Source: Adiantum capillus-veneris (taxonomy: Eukaryota > Streptophyta > Polypodiopsida > Polypodiales > Pteridaceae). From it: DNA of 64,000 nt. Below are positions 22,640 to 37,700 of the stretch, in pieces. The stretch covers positions 90,981,747-91,045,746 of the forward strand of contig CM043954.1 in assembly GCA_014529385.2 (NCBI GenBank). Reading direction: 5' to 3'. Every line of letters starts with the position of its first letter. The stretch's first letter is position 1. The position numbers were made by a program, and so were the translations under genes. The notes below the pieces were generated by a model that saw only the letters and a program-made list of their open reading frames with translations, was not told the origin of the DNA and ran no database searches.

Positions 22640-24790
22640 CTACTTGGTTGCATGCATTTTTTCTAGCAATTCATTGGTTAGTGGCATATGGTACTTCTCT
22701 AAGCGGCATCCACTAACCCCGTTAGCCATTGGTTCACCATCTATATTGGACAACTTAACTGATCCATTTGGAGATACATCTTCAACAACAAATGGTCCAT
22801 TTCCCTTTTTCTTGAATTTGGGAATGCGTTGCTTAAGGGAATAAACTAAAACTAGGTCCCCTTTTTTGAAGATTTTTGTGACTAGATGTGAATCAAAAAA
22901 TTGTCTTTGCTTCCGTTTTTGTGCATAGATGTGATCTACATTTGTTAGATTTTGTTCATCAAGCTTTTCTAAATCTTCAAGACTCTGTGACAATTCATGT
23001 CCGCCGCCCCACTGGAGATCTTTAGCTACCCTATTGTTGGAAATAGAATTCTATCAGTAGTATGGAATTAAGACCATAAACAAGGTTAAAGGGTGTAGCA
23101 TTTAAAGTTGTCTTGAATGAAACTCTATAAGCTTATAGAGCAGCATGTAGATTCATTTCCCAATCATTTTGTCATGAACTAACCACTTTAGTCAATACCG
23201 AACTAAGAAGTTTATTCGTGTGCTCAGCTTGTCCATTTGCTTGTGTATGATATGGAGCGGATTTGTTATGGATGACATAAATTCATTCAGAAGATACTTG
23301 ATCACCTCATTGAGGAAATAATTCCCCTATCACTAGCAATTTCTATTAGAAGTCCATATCTTGTGAATACATTCTCATACAAGAATGCGGCCGTGATTCT
23401 AGCATCATTCTTCCTGGTTGCCTTAGCCTCTGCCCACTTGGTCAAATAGTCCATAGCTACAATGATATAATGAGCTTGAGTTCTATAAGCAGGTGACTGT
23501 ATTGGTCCGACAAAATCTTTGCCCCATTTTGCAAAATCTCTAGCCCCCATCATTGGTCTTAAAGGCATGCTATCTACCCTTGTTGGCATTTTTGATCGTT
23601 GGCATGCATCACATCTTCAAACATATTCTTTGGCATCTGCAAAAAGTGTTGCTCTAGTGGTGGTTTCATTAGAAAAGTGACCTCCAGCTAATCCAGCATG
23701 TGCTTGTTCTAGAATGGGTATGTATTCACCTTCATTTGCACAAAGATGCAAATGTTAATCCTTTCCTTTCTGATACAATTGGTTTCCAATAAGAGCATAG
23801 TCTCTTGCTTCAATTTTAATAGCTCTTTGGCGGTTTTTACTCATTTCCTCCGGAAATTTTCTGCTTGATAACTAACTATATAGTTACTCTAGTGGTGGTT
23901 TCACTAGAACCATTAAAATTTCTCTAGTGGTGGTTTCACTAGAAAAGTGACCTCCAGCTAATCCAGCATGTGCTTGTTCTAGAATGGGTATGTATTCACA
24001 TTCATTTGCATAGAGATGCAAATGTTGATCCTTTCCTCTCTAATACAATTGGTTTCCAATAAGAGCATAGTCTCTTGCTTCAGTTTCAATAGCTCTTTGG
24101 CGGTGTTTACTCATTTCCTCTGGAAATGTTCAGCTTGATAAGGAACTAACTGTATAGTTACTCCACTTAGGAACGAGTGAGATTTGAAATAATGTCACAT
24201 GAAGTATGGGTGTTTGTTTCTGGCATTGAAGACAATTTTTCACAAATAAGTGAACTTCACTCCTCATGGTTGGCCAAAATACTCCAAGTCTCAGGATCTG
24301 TTGCATAGTTTGGTGTTTTGCAAAGTGAAGTCCTACTATGGTAATGTGTGCTTGATTTGATAGGAAGTGATATTTGAGACCACTTGAGCTATAGTCATCA
24401 ATGAAACCATATTTTTTGACCAATGGGGTATTATTTCCACGGAGAACAGATATGCATTTGATAAATCATCGTTTACTTTTGTTGGTTCTCTTGAAATAAT
24501 TCTTGATAAATGATCTGCTCTTTGGTTTGTGGTGCCTTCTTTTACAACTACAATGAGATCAAATTCTAAAATAATGATGAACCATCTCACTATTCTCCCT
24601 GTGTTGCATGGCTTGTTGACCAAATACAACAAAGCTAGGTGGTCCACAAAGAACACAAATTTATTGGCCAATAGGTAATGTCTATAAATTTTTATGGGAT
24701 AGATCATCCATAATCCTTCTCTTTTGGTGGTTGTATAGTTTTTCTCTGCCACATTCAACATCCTCCTACAAGATCCTAGTTCCACTAGGG
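22640..24790 (-). pseudogene. Ty3/gypsy RNase H and integrase relic
   Basis: In minus-strand order: RNase H remnant (KNYTTTKREGLWMIY, FFVDHLALLYLVNKP, ADHLSR; about 24,480-24,770); an integrase zinc-binding region (GLHFAKHQTMQQILR, FVKNCLQCQ; about 24,210-24,350); a second zinc-binding-like region inside a tandem duplication (23,640-24,162); integrase core (DFVGPI, AMDYLTKWAEA, SDRG; 23,302-23,589); and the C-terminal domain (FKKGDLVLVY, GNGPFVVEDV; 22,640-22,993). Several frameshifts and stops separate the parts. Reverse transcriptase is missing: homology ends near 24,790, where an unrelated plus-strand frame begins. Confidence 0.85.
23640..24162. repeat. Partial tandem duplication in integrase relic
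   Basis: The segment 23,640-23,885 is repeated at about 23,918-24,162 with scattered differences (period about 278 bp). Both copies include a CTAGTGGTGGTTTCA start and a GCTTGATAA end. It duplicates the part encoding AHAGLAGGHFS. Confidence 0.85.
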
Positions 24791-24801
24791 AGGAAGATCG
24801 G

Positions 24802-25797
24802 ATGATAGAGGGAGACGAGGTGTTGGAGGAAGTTCTTGACCTCCAAATTCTCACTTTGCATGCAGTTGTGGTGGATGGTCGTCACTTCTTGTTCCTTGAT
24901 GACATTGCAAAGACACTAGGACTCAGAGAGGATGAGTCGATCTCAGTGCTCGCTATCTATGCAAGCATGAAAGATCCCAGTGGAAAGCAAGAGAAGGGAA
25001 ACTTTCAAATTGACTTTGAAAACTAAGGTCTCCCACCAAGCCTCTCTTTCCTCCCTAGTGAAAACCAACAGAATTTGGTACAAACCGTGGCAAATACACT
25101 TACAGAAATCAAATCATGTGCCTCATTTCATGAAAGCATCCCAGAAAGCGCTTTTCATCCACACAAATTGTTGATCATTATGGGTTGAGAAGATCACTCT
25201 AGCATCAACCTTACAAGGAAAACTCTTGAAGAGATGGATGAAGAAACTGAGGTAATCACTTTTAACCTTATTGATAGTCTATTGTACCCTATAGAAAGTT
25301 TTGAAGTTGTTTAAAATGTTTTGCAGACCGCATACCATGTCGATAAGTTTGCAATGCGTACTGGAGGTTCGCGCAACATTCCTATGGATAGAGATAACTC
25401 TCTGTGGCACTACCTTGGCCATCTGGGCAACGTTCCTATGGATAGAGATAGCTCTCTGTGGCACTACCTTGGCCATCTGGGGCCATCCATTCTTCGAGCT
25501 GCACACACAAAGTTCTCCAAGCATGGTTCTACGGAGTTGCTCAAGTGCAAACCATCAAGTGCCATCCTTGCTGAAGATTCCCTTACCCTTAATGCTCACA
25601 AGGGTATCTTGGTGGATCGAGAGGCGTCATTGTATGCCTTTACAAAAAAGCACCCTGGGTCAGTCCTCTCCCATTGTGCCTTAAGCCTAGGTCAAGGGGT
25701 GACAAACCCAGAGGATAGTGTCAAAACCTTTGGTGTCAAGTCTGCCATTCGCCTTATACCTATAGCTGTAATTTACAAGAAAACCAACCACCCATGA
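24802..25797 (+). pseudogene. Unrecognised intronless frame with three stops
   Basis: From ATG 24802 (MIEGDEVLEEVLDLQ) to TGA 25795-25797 one phase holds for 332 codons with three nonsense codons, at about 25,024, 25,185 and 25,312. Readable parts include VDGRHFLFLDDIAKTLGL, HAVVVDGRH and a C-terminal stretch LGQGVTNPEDSVKTFGVKSA. A 54-bp in-frame tandem duplication (25375-25428 and 25429-25482) repeats PMDRD.SLWHYLGHLG. Nothing identifies the family. It replaces the expected reverse transcriptase of the neighbouring gypsy relic, so it may be a gene fragment captured or inserted within it. The absence of introns would fit a retrocopy, but this is inference. Confidence 0.5.
25375..25482. repeat. 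54-bp tandem duplication
   Basis: Two nearly identical 54-bp units, each starting AAC(A/G)TTCCTATGGATAGAG, preserve the reading phase of the surrounding frame. Confidence 0.95.
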
Positions 25798-25910
25798 TGT
25801 AATATCCAAAGCAATATACAATAATTTGTCCTTTGTATTTTTTTTGTCACTTCCTGTACTTTTTATTTATATTGCACATATTGGCCTATAAATCTTTTTT
25901 TTTCAACACG

Positions 25911-26193
25911 TTCACACCTCCTCGACCAACCAAGCACCCGTCGGACGTGGGACGTCTACGGGTGAACATTTTGCAAAACGAAGCCATTTTGGGTGCGTAC
26001 GGAGATTGTGGGGCTGCCAAAATGCACGATGATGACCAATGGCGCCGCACGGGCCAAAAAAAGGCCCTGTGCACCATGCATTTTGGCGGTCCCACGATGT
26101 CCATACGCACCCGAAATGGCTCCATTTTGCAAAATATTCACCGGTAGGCGTCCCATGTCCACCGGCAGGTGCTTGGATGGTCGAGAAGGTGAA
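25911..26193. mobile_element. Foldback (MITE-like) element
   Basis: The left half (from TTCACACCTCCTCGACCA) and the reverse complement of the right half (from TTCACCTTCTCGACCA) align over about 125 bp, giving arms that meet near 26,050. Landmarks in both arms are CCAAGCACC, GCCATTT.GGGTGCGTA and GCCAAAATGCA. Overlapping open frames on both strands here are a consequence of the inverted repeat. No clear target duplication was found. It is non-coding and would depend on a transposase supplied elsewhere. Confidence 0.8.
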
Positions 26194-26495
26194 ATTTAAC
26201 AATTTGATTAATTCAAATACTTTAACAACAGAAAGTACATAATTAACTATTAGAGTTACACTGAATGGTAGAAAATGGACTCGTTCATATTATATGGAAA
26301 GATTACAAATCTCATAAACAGAGGTTCAGACGTAGTAGCGGTTGCTTCTGAGCGTAAGCCTAATAACTATGACTCTTAGCACATAGTTTAATATGACTTG
26401 AGGCTTTGGGACTAATGCTTTGCTCATTTTATGGCTCAGCAGCCCGACTCTGACTATGCCAAAGAGTGTTTTTTGCACCCTAGCGACTTGACTTT
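26194..26495. other. No recognised gene
   Basis: A short spacer between the foldback element and the end of the gag-like frame. Nothing is seen in it. Confidence 0.4.
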
Positions 26496-29400
26496 TTATA
26501 TTCTTGATCTTACTACAAACATTTCTTCAGGTAAAAGTAAGCTTGAATCCTCAAAAAGCGGATTAGTGAAGGACCAAGTTGGCATTGAAGGTTTCTTTTG
26601 CCATACCTGTTTTATCATCTTCGAATCTGCATTCACGTTGGTTGGGTTGTCCTTCTTTGACTGTGAAGACTCCATTGGTTGTTTGATTCTCCAATTGGGC
26701 ATGTTGATAGGAGCCTTTGATGTTGTTGGAGGCCTTTGTTCAAATTTGGCATCTGGCTTTTGACTAGGAGCATTGGAAGACTTAGGAATCCAAATCTCTT
26801 GATGACCTTTGTATCTCCTTTGTTGACTTTGCTTTGCTCTAGGTCTTGTTGAGTTCTTGAGATCTTTATGCAAGTCTGGTGTATTTGCAGTTCGCTTGTG
26901 GTTGACTGGTAGCCAAATCTTTGTATAGCCTGTGTAGAATCCTTGTCCAAGAGGAACATTCCTTGAGATCCATCTTTGTTCTGTATCCTCTTGAGAGTTG
27001 TGGTGGACTTCAGCATCATTCAATGTTGTTGTGTTGTATACATGCTGCTTAGGTACCCTAGAATATTATCGAGGTTGATACCTTGTGGGCCTTCTTTCTT
27101 GGGAGGGTCTTGAATTCACTTCATATGCTCTAACCTGCGGTTTTGGTACCCATATATGTCTGTTACTTTTATAGTACTCCTATTCCTTCAAGCTCCATTG
27201 TGATGCTATTCATCTCATGTGTTTGTCTTTCTATGTTGAGTTCTTTTCTTTAATCCAAACTGGATCATTGACTTTGACTGAACTTCTCTGAACAATCACT
27301 TGCTTGACTGTCCTCTGCTTTCTTGAGTACTTTGGCTGATATATCTTTGCTTTTCTAGGTGTCTCCTTTGAGGTTTCAGTTGGGTCATCAATTGACATGA
27401 AGTTTTGAAATCCTGACTTGCTTGAAGAATCTGATCCATGAGGGTTCTTTGATGTCGAGGCATATGCTGTCACACCTTCTTTGCTAATCAGTGAAAGTTC
27501 CACTTTAGCTTTACCTTTGTCTGCAAGATTTGTGTTCTTTACCTCTGGTCTCGGTGGCATTCTTTGCTCAATAGTTATCGTGGTTGCTCTTTGCTCTGTT
27601 TAATCTGCACTTGATATTGCCTGATTTGCTTCAAGCTCTTCTGAAGTTTTGCTCGATAGAGATGAATCATCTTCAATAAGATCTTCCATTTGAATTGTGC
27701 TTGAGGACTTTGTACTGTCATCCGCGGGTGACCATTCTTGGTCTTCATTCTTTGATGTCTGTGATGACTCCGTCATGTTTGAATTCTGTATCTCTAACAT
27801 CTTCTGGGACATTGGCATTCCCATTATGATATCGCCTGACATATCCTTTGCGGTGATCACATGAATTGAGTTGTGATGATTTGTGAACTCACTTCAATGG
27901 TGGTGGAGATGATTCCCCATCATTCTGCTCGTTTGTCTCTTGATATGATCACAAATTCATGAGCATCTTCCAGCTGTGGTTTGCCACATCTTTTCCAAGT
28001 GCGAAAGACATGAGGTTCTTGTTTAGCTGAAAATCTAGCTTTATTTCTCTTGACATCTTTTCTTCGTTTTCACCAACAATATTGCACTTGATTGTCTCAG
28101 GATTTGTGTTTGATTTGACTGCTTTTGTTGTGGCAGTGTCCTTTGGTTGAGCTTTATCTACAACTTCTTTGCTTTGATCACCTACAATTGAGGTTGACTA
28201 CATTGGTTGTAATACTACACTTTCTTGCAATACTACACTTTCTTGCAATTGTTGAGCATTGTCCTCCTGCATCTGGGTAACTCTTGATCTTAATAGATCC
28301 ATTGTACTTTCTGGTAGAATCAGTCTTTTCGGAAAAGATTAGGTGATGACCTTTGTGTAGCCTTCTAGACATTAGCTTTCATTGACTTTGACTTTTTTTT
28401 CACCTATTCTGGTAGCTTGATGCTTTGCACCATCTTTAGATATTCTTTGACTTTAGTTGGGTCATCCGTATGGGTCTGTACAAGATCATGATCTTGCTCA
28501 TATTCGTTACCATGTGCATCTTGATATGCATATGTGAGCTTGGTCACATGTAACTGTTTGAACACTATTGGGCTTGTCGACTTTTGACTCTGACTTGTGG
28601 AGATCAACTGAAACTTTTGTCCCCGATGATCTTCATAGAAGAATTTTTCTGCAGATTTTGATGGTTTCTGGGTCAATGGAAAACTTCCAACAACCATATG
28701 GTCTTCCAATGGTTTTTGCTTTTAAGGGGTCTGCTGGCTAGAAGTTCTTGGGCTTCTAACTGGTGTATCATTTTCTGGTACTAGAGCTGAGCTTCATGAA
28801 TTTGCAGCTCCCCCCTTCCTAGGGTGATCACTATAGCCTGCTTCATTGTGAGAGCTCAAAACTATTTGGCTCTGGTTGAGTCTCACCCTTTGGGATTGGG
28901 AAGGTACACTTTGGGTAGCACTGTTGATGTTTGGCATCTGTAAACCTTCTTCATAGTTTCCTATGTACCTCCGTGAAACATGACAAATTATTCCCCAAGT
29001 CAAGCTGTAGATAGCATTATTTTTGCCCTGATATTGTCTATCCCATGGGTCTTTAATGATATGAGCTTCTATGGTTTGAGGACCCAAGACATCATATATG
29101 CTAGACTCTCGTCTATATCTACGACTGTTTTGGTCAAAGTATATGTTCGTTTGGTCACAACATCGAAGCTTGATTTTCGATGGAGGAGAGTTTGTTGGAT
29201 CTAAACAAATTTCTAAGTTCACTCGGGTAATATTCTTCAACTCTAGAGAGGATGGACTATAATAGATTCTTTCCTCTAAAATGAACCATCCTTTTTGATC
29301 TATCATTGGACGCACTTCTATGAGCTGGTATGTGGGCCGTTCAAACACAGGTTGATCCTTTTTGTACAGTTTTCCTTGTTGGTTTACATAGTGTGCATAT

Positions 29401-30452
29401 GAATTATGTGTACCATACAAAGCTAACATCAGTCTGTTTGATATGTCCCTTAGACTTGTGAATGATTGCACAATTGTGTCAGTGGATGCAAAATCATTTG
29501 CAAACCTAATAGTCTTTTCAACCTTTGGTGATATCTCGACACCTTGACTAAATTCATGCAAGAATTTGTTGTTCAAAGAATCCATTTTAAGCTTTTCAGG
29601 TGCCTGTGCATCTTTATGCTGATTTTGAATTTGCAGTGTTTTTACTTGTGCTTCTAATGGTAATGCAGAATCATCCGATTGCATAAGTGACAAGTTAGAT
29701 GCACTTACATCGAGATTTGTATTTCCAATTTTCTCTGTACCTTGCTCAGTAGTTGATGTAACCCTGTTGTCTGGATTTCTTGGACAATCTTCAAAAAAAT
29801 GTCCACCTTTTCGTCCACAATCTGAGCAATACCACATGATTGGTGGTATTTCAACTGGCTCTATCATGTCAAGCTCTTGCTGAGAATCTTCAACTTCTGT
29901 GCTTGCCAAGTTGTCGGCATCTTCTTTCAAAACAATGAGCATGAAGCTGTAGATTGCATTATCTTGACCTTTGTACCGTCTTTGGATTGATTCTCCAATT
30001 AAATTTGCTTCTATTGGTTGATCTGTTGGATCTTGCCATTCTGGCTCTCGACTATAGATCTGACCACTATAGTCCATGTACAATGACCCTGATTGCATAC
30101 ACACCAACTGTATGTTTTGCTGGCTTGTGTAGATCTCTGGATAAATACTTGGGTTGACATTTTGAACTTCTATCTGCAGCTCATATTTGAGCTAGCAATA
30201 CCTGGCTCCACTAAAGTTTGTGAACATCTGGGAGTTATCTAAATCTGGCTTCACTCTGGTCAGTAGGATCTTGGCTTTTGTGCTGCTTTTACTACTCATT
30301 AGATATCTATGGCCTTCTGTATCTATGTACAAACATTTATCTCCATTGTAGCCATAAAGCTGCAAAATTTGGTCGGTTGCAGTTGTGCTTGTACTGCCAC
30401 TGCTACTAGCTTGCTCTGTTGTACTTGAACTCTCGGATGGATTTAAGTCCAT
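26496..30452 (-). pseudogene. Gag-like polyprotein with Y-x-D repeats
   Basis: From ATG 30452 (MDLNPSESS) most of the coding blocks down to 26496 share one minus-strand phase, a span of 1,319 codons interrupted by nonsense codons (for example TAG near 30,192). It contains a zinc knuckle CSDCGRKGGHFFEDC (C-x2-C-x5-H-x4-C, about 29,800), followed by PRNP. A recurring motif of the type Y-x-D-x-x-G-x-x-Y occurs six times (such as LYIDTEGHRY, LYMDYSGQIY and YQDAHGNEY). A larger module ending RYKGQDNAIYS is seen twice. The C-terminal part has IWLP/IWIPK motifs. By position behind a primer site and LTR it is the gag of an LTR element. The 35-38 kb gag shares the C-x2-C-x5-H-x4-C-P-x-N-P knuckle. Confidence 0.7.
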
Positions 30453-33807
<3,355 letters not shown>

Positions 33808-33824
33808 CCCCAGCAACGGCGCCA
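33808..33824 (-). other. Primer binding site of tRNA-Asp type
   Basis: The minus strand reads TGGCGCCGTTGCTGGGG, 2 bases inside the LTR end. This resembles the TGGCGCCGTTGCCGGGG primer site of many plant Ty3/gypsy elements, which I associate with tRNA-Asp. It fixes the minus orientation of the gag at 26.5-30.5 kb. Confidence 0.8.
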
Positions 33825-33826
33825 AA

Positions 33827-34739
33827 TGTTGGGGGCTCCATCATTGCAATAGCTCCAATGACCAACAAAATTATCAATCCGGAGGGATGAGCTACCCGGC
33901 TAGGGCATGGAAATACTCACACGGTTAGTGAGCTAATCGTGGCAACACAAATGGTTAACTCTATGAGGTGAGCTTCTCGGCCTATGGAGGAGCTAAGCCA
34001 CAATGAAGGGCAATCTCCATATCCACTTCTCTTCACCTCTGATTAACCCAATCACACACACTACGATTGCAAGACACACACAACACTAATCCTATCATGC
34101 AACACACTAATTGCAAGCACACACACATAGATCTATCGAGCACCACACTCCAATCAAACCTACATGTACACACAAGCAAAAGAGTAGTGAGGGATTAACC
34201 ACTAATTAGTTAATATCTAGTTAATCTAAGCATCATAGGCAATCATAAGAAGTAAGAGAGAGGCATAGTGAGAGAAAATGAATCATTGATTAGTGTTAAT
34301 CAAGTCTCATGAGCAAGGAAAATCTCAAGGACTCCATAGTCACACACCTCAAGAGATCTCACCAAAGAGTGCTCTCAACAAATGAGCTTCAGAACCCTAA
34401 TATTATTCTTTTACACATTGCCTTATATACCTAGGTTAAGAATATGCAATGTCCGACCGCCCAAGGCCTTTAGGGCTCAGTGACTTACTGAATCTGCAAC
34501 CTAGGCACAGTAAGTGACCTATTCTTTACAACTTGGAACTCCCGTAGAGCCCGTAACACATTTAGAAATATTACAATGGCTTGAAATAAATCGAAAATTT
34601 ACAATACGTGACCATTTTGAGAAAATGTGGAAAATGTGTAACTCCAATCTTTACTGCTTCTTTGCATTCATCCTTGATGTGCATTTGTACGTCTTTGATC
34701 TTTAGCATCTTCTGCTAACTGACGTTGACTCAGTTAACA
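33827..34739 (-). repeat. 5' LTR of minus-strand gypsy-type element
   Basis: Plus-strand limits are TGTTGGGGGCTCC at 33827 and GACTCAGTTAACA at 34739, giving matching TGTT...AACA ends and about 913 bp. The minus strand has GGTATATAAGGC near 34,425, a TATA box suited to an LTR promoter. The primer site lies immediately inside. I did not find the 3' LTR in the window, so the right-hand limit rests on the AACA end only. Confidence 0.6.
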
Positions 34740-37700
34740 GTCTAATGGCTGGTTTTTCCCATGATTCCCATACTACTTTGTGGCTATGGCTATGCGAGCT
34801 CCACTTTCCAGTATTGCCATGGTTTCTACATCATTATATCTCACCAAAAGGGTTGTGTTTCCTTCTTCCCCCTCGTAGTATTATCCGACTTTGTTCATAG
34901 GGACGGATCTAATCTCCTTGTTATCCAATTTATGTTTCAATTTACCCATTTTTTTGCGATTAGCGCTGTTATCCCCACTTTCTCTAGAGTTTTTTTATAA
35001 ATCATTCCATAAATACGGTTTGATTTTAAACAGTTCTCCCAAGGTAAGAGTACATTGAATGGGTGTTGAAATGATTGAATGGATGTTTTCTACCTCCAGG
35101 TTCTGTCTGCTCTTTTTACCTGAGTGGTTTTTCACACTATGTACTCATCTTCGTTGTCTCCTAAGTAAGAGGGTAGTGTTTTTAGAGTCAATGGTTTAGA
35201 CATTCCTTATGCTTCATAGCCGCAATCCCTATACAAGGATTTTATATCCATGTCCATATCAGGAGGTAAATTGTCTAACATACTTTCTCTATAGGAGCTG
35301 ATTTCAAAGTTATGCTCCCATCATTGATCCCTCTCACTTTTTCCCATAAATGTTTTGTCTAGTCTTCCTGCCCAAACGGATTTCCATCTAAAGCATCTTC
35401 ACTCTCAGTCACTATGAGTTTTGGCTCTTTAATTTCAAGGTGGGGTTCTACCACCACTTTGGATTTCTCTTTATTGGTTTCTATCACAAGCTCCTTGAGT
35501 TTTGCTATACTCTCAAGCTTGGGTTTCTAGTTTTTCAACATTTCTCGAGTAATTCTTACCAAATTTTGATAAGCTTCACGCTTAGTTGCTTCCATATCCA
35601 AAGAAGGATAGTTTTTCCATTTGTTTTCCATATTTTGGCCTACTTTAAGTCCCGCTTGGAAAGCTTCCAAGGATGCATTGATTGGCTCAAAATTTTTGTC
35701 TAACCAAAATTGATCCTCCAGATTTTATTGTGGTTTCCTTGATTTTACTCCCAGTTTCTTTAACTTTTTCCTAGAATTGTTTTTTGGTTTTTTCCTCATT
35801 TTCTCTTTTTGTTTATTTTTTCTCATCTGATATCTTTGACGTCTTCTTTTCTTGGTCTTTTGCGAGGAATTTTTAGTTTTCTCTGATTCATAAAGAGGAG
35901 TTATGTTTCTTTTTCTTAGCTTGGGCTCTAGTGATCACCTTGAATGGAACAATAGGTTCACTTTCCAAAAAGCTACTAGGTATCACTTGGACTACATTCC
36001 ACTGCGTTTCCTTTGTTTAACGGATTTTTTGGACAGCCTTCAGGGAAGTGTCCTCCTTTTTTGTAACATTGTGTACAAAAAGCTTCAATTGGCTTAATGT
36101 TCTTCTCAGGTTCTGGACATTCATTTTTCCAATGATCATGTGCACCATAATTATGGCAATTTCCACTCTTTGGCTTAATCATGGGTCTTACCATTGGAGG
36201 TCTAACACCTTGATTAGCTACAAAGTACATCGATGTAAGCTATGGTGTAGCATAAGTCACACACTCTTCCATTGAAGGTGAATCATACCACTCTCCTTCT
36301 ACCATTACTGTAGATGGACTAGGCTCAACATAAGGTGTAACATGCACTAGTGTTTGTTCCTCTACAACTCCTTCTGAATGCATGTACTTTACAAGCACTA
36401 TATTATGTCCAGGAAATGAAGGTTGTTGACCCAATACTAGTTGTGGTCTTTCCATACCCATCGGTGGTCTTTGTGTTGGGGCCATATTAGGCTGATATCT
36501 TTACATGGGTTGTCCTTGTGGTTTCATAGGCACATATTGAACATTTCCATCATACTTTGGTCGGTAATAGCACTCATTGGTCTCATGGTTTGTCTATTTA
36601 CCCTCAATAGAAAACCATTTTTGTGGCCTAATTGGTTGTCCATGTTGAGGTATCCCTTGTCCAGGTCCTCTCATAGGAGCTTTCTGCATATTATTCATCA
36701 TTTTGTTCATCCTCTTGAGCATGTCTTCTATGATTGTAAGTGGTGCTGCAACAGCTGTTCCCACTTGTGTTGGTTTTGTGGATTCTTTTTTCTCACTCTA
36801 AGTATCCTTAGGGACATCTCCTTCATTGAAAATATCACAATTGTCTCCCAAGTCAATAGCATCTGATACACACTCTTCTACGGTCGTATGCTTCTTACTA
36901 TACATTATAGCATGAAGTTCTTTGTCGAGCAGTCCTTCTAGAAATAATAACACTAATCTTTCTTTTGCTAGTATTTCTAATTCTGAACATCTTGCAATGA
37001 TTGCTTCATCCTAGTTGCACAATCCCTAACACACTCACCTTGTTTCTGTTTTGATCCTATAGATTTGAGCTACCGTGTTATGTTTGATCCCAATTTTGGA
37101 GCATGCAGTGACAAAACCATGAGCTAACATATTTAAATCCATGATTTCCCTTGGTGGAATGTTTTGGAACCATGTCAAATATTTTTCTTCTAAAGTCATT
37201 GGGCCAAATCCCTCAAATTGAGTGTGAATCAAATATGTGTTCTGCTCTTATCACTTGCTTGAAGCTAGCTAAGTGGTCGTATGGATCCCTAGATCCACTG
37301 TATTTTTTGACCTAGGTTTTAAAATCAACTGGTCTGACACGTTTGTTCGGCTCAGCTCCAACTCTTTTGGCGCATGCGCAATTTGTCATGTCTCGAGTCC
37401 TTCAAACCAATATGTTGGAAATAGTGACTCATGTAGCCCTGCACTAGCTCTTATGCCACTCGGTTTTCTTTGTGATGAGGTAGGTTCGGGTTTTTTAACA
37501 TTGCTCTGAAAATATTTCTCATGGAGTTTCTCTCTTGGAATAGGATCAAGTCCTTGCCCCAATATCCAATCTCTTATAGAGTACCCTTGGTATTTGGTCT
37601 GTTCTACCTCCTCAGGACTCATCATAACAAAGTTATTGTTATAATAATTCCTAAATAGATAAGATGGTAGATTTTATGAACCCTTTTCTTTGATCTTGAA

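Noticed and set aside
25833..26242. Seven overlapping open frames on both strands
   Set aside because: They lie in a foldback element whose two arms mirror each other; GC-rich inverted repeats are open by chance.
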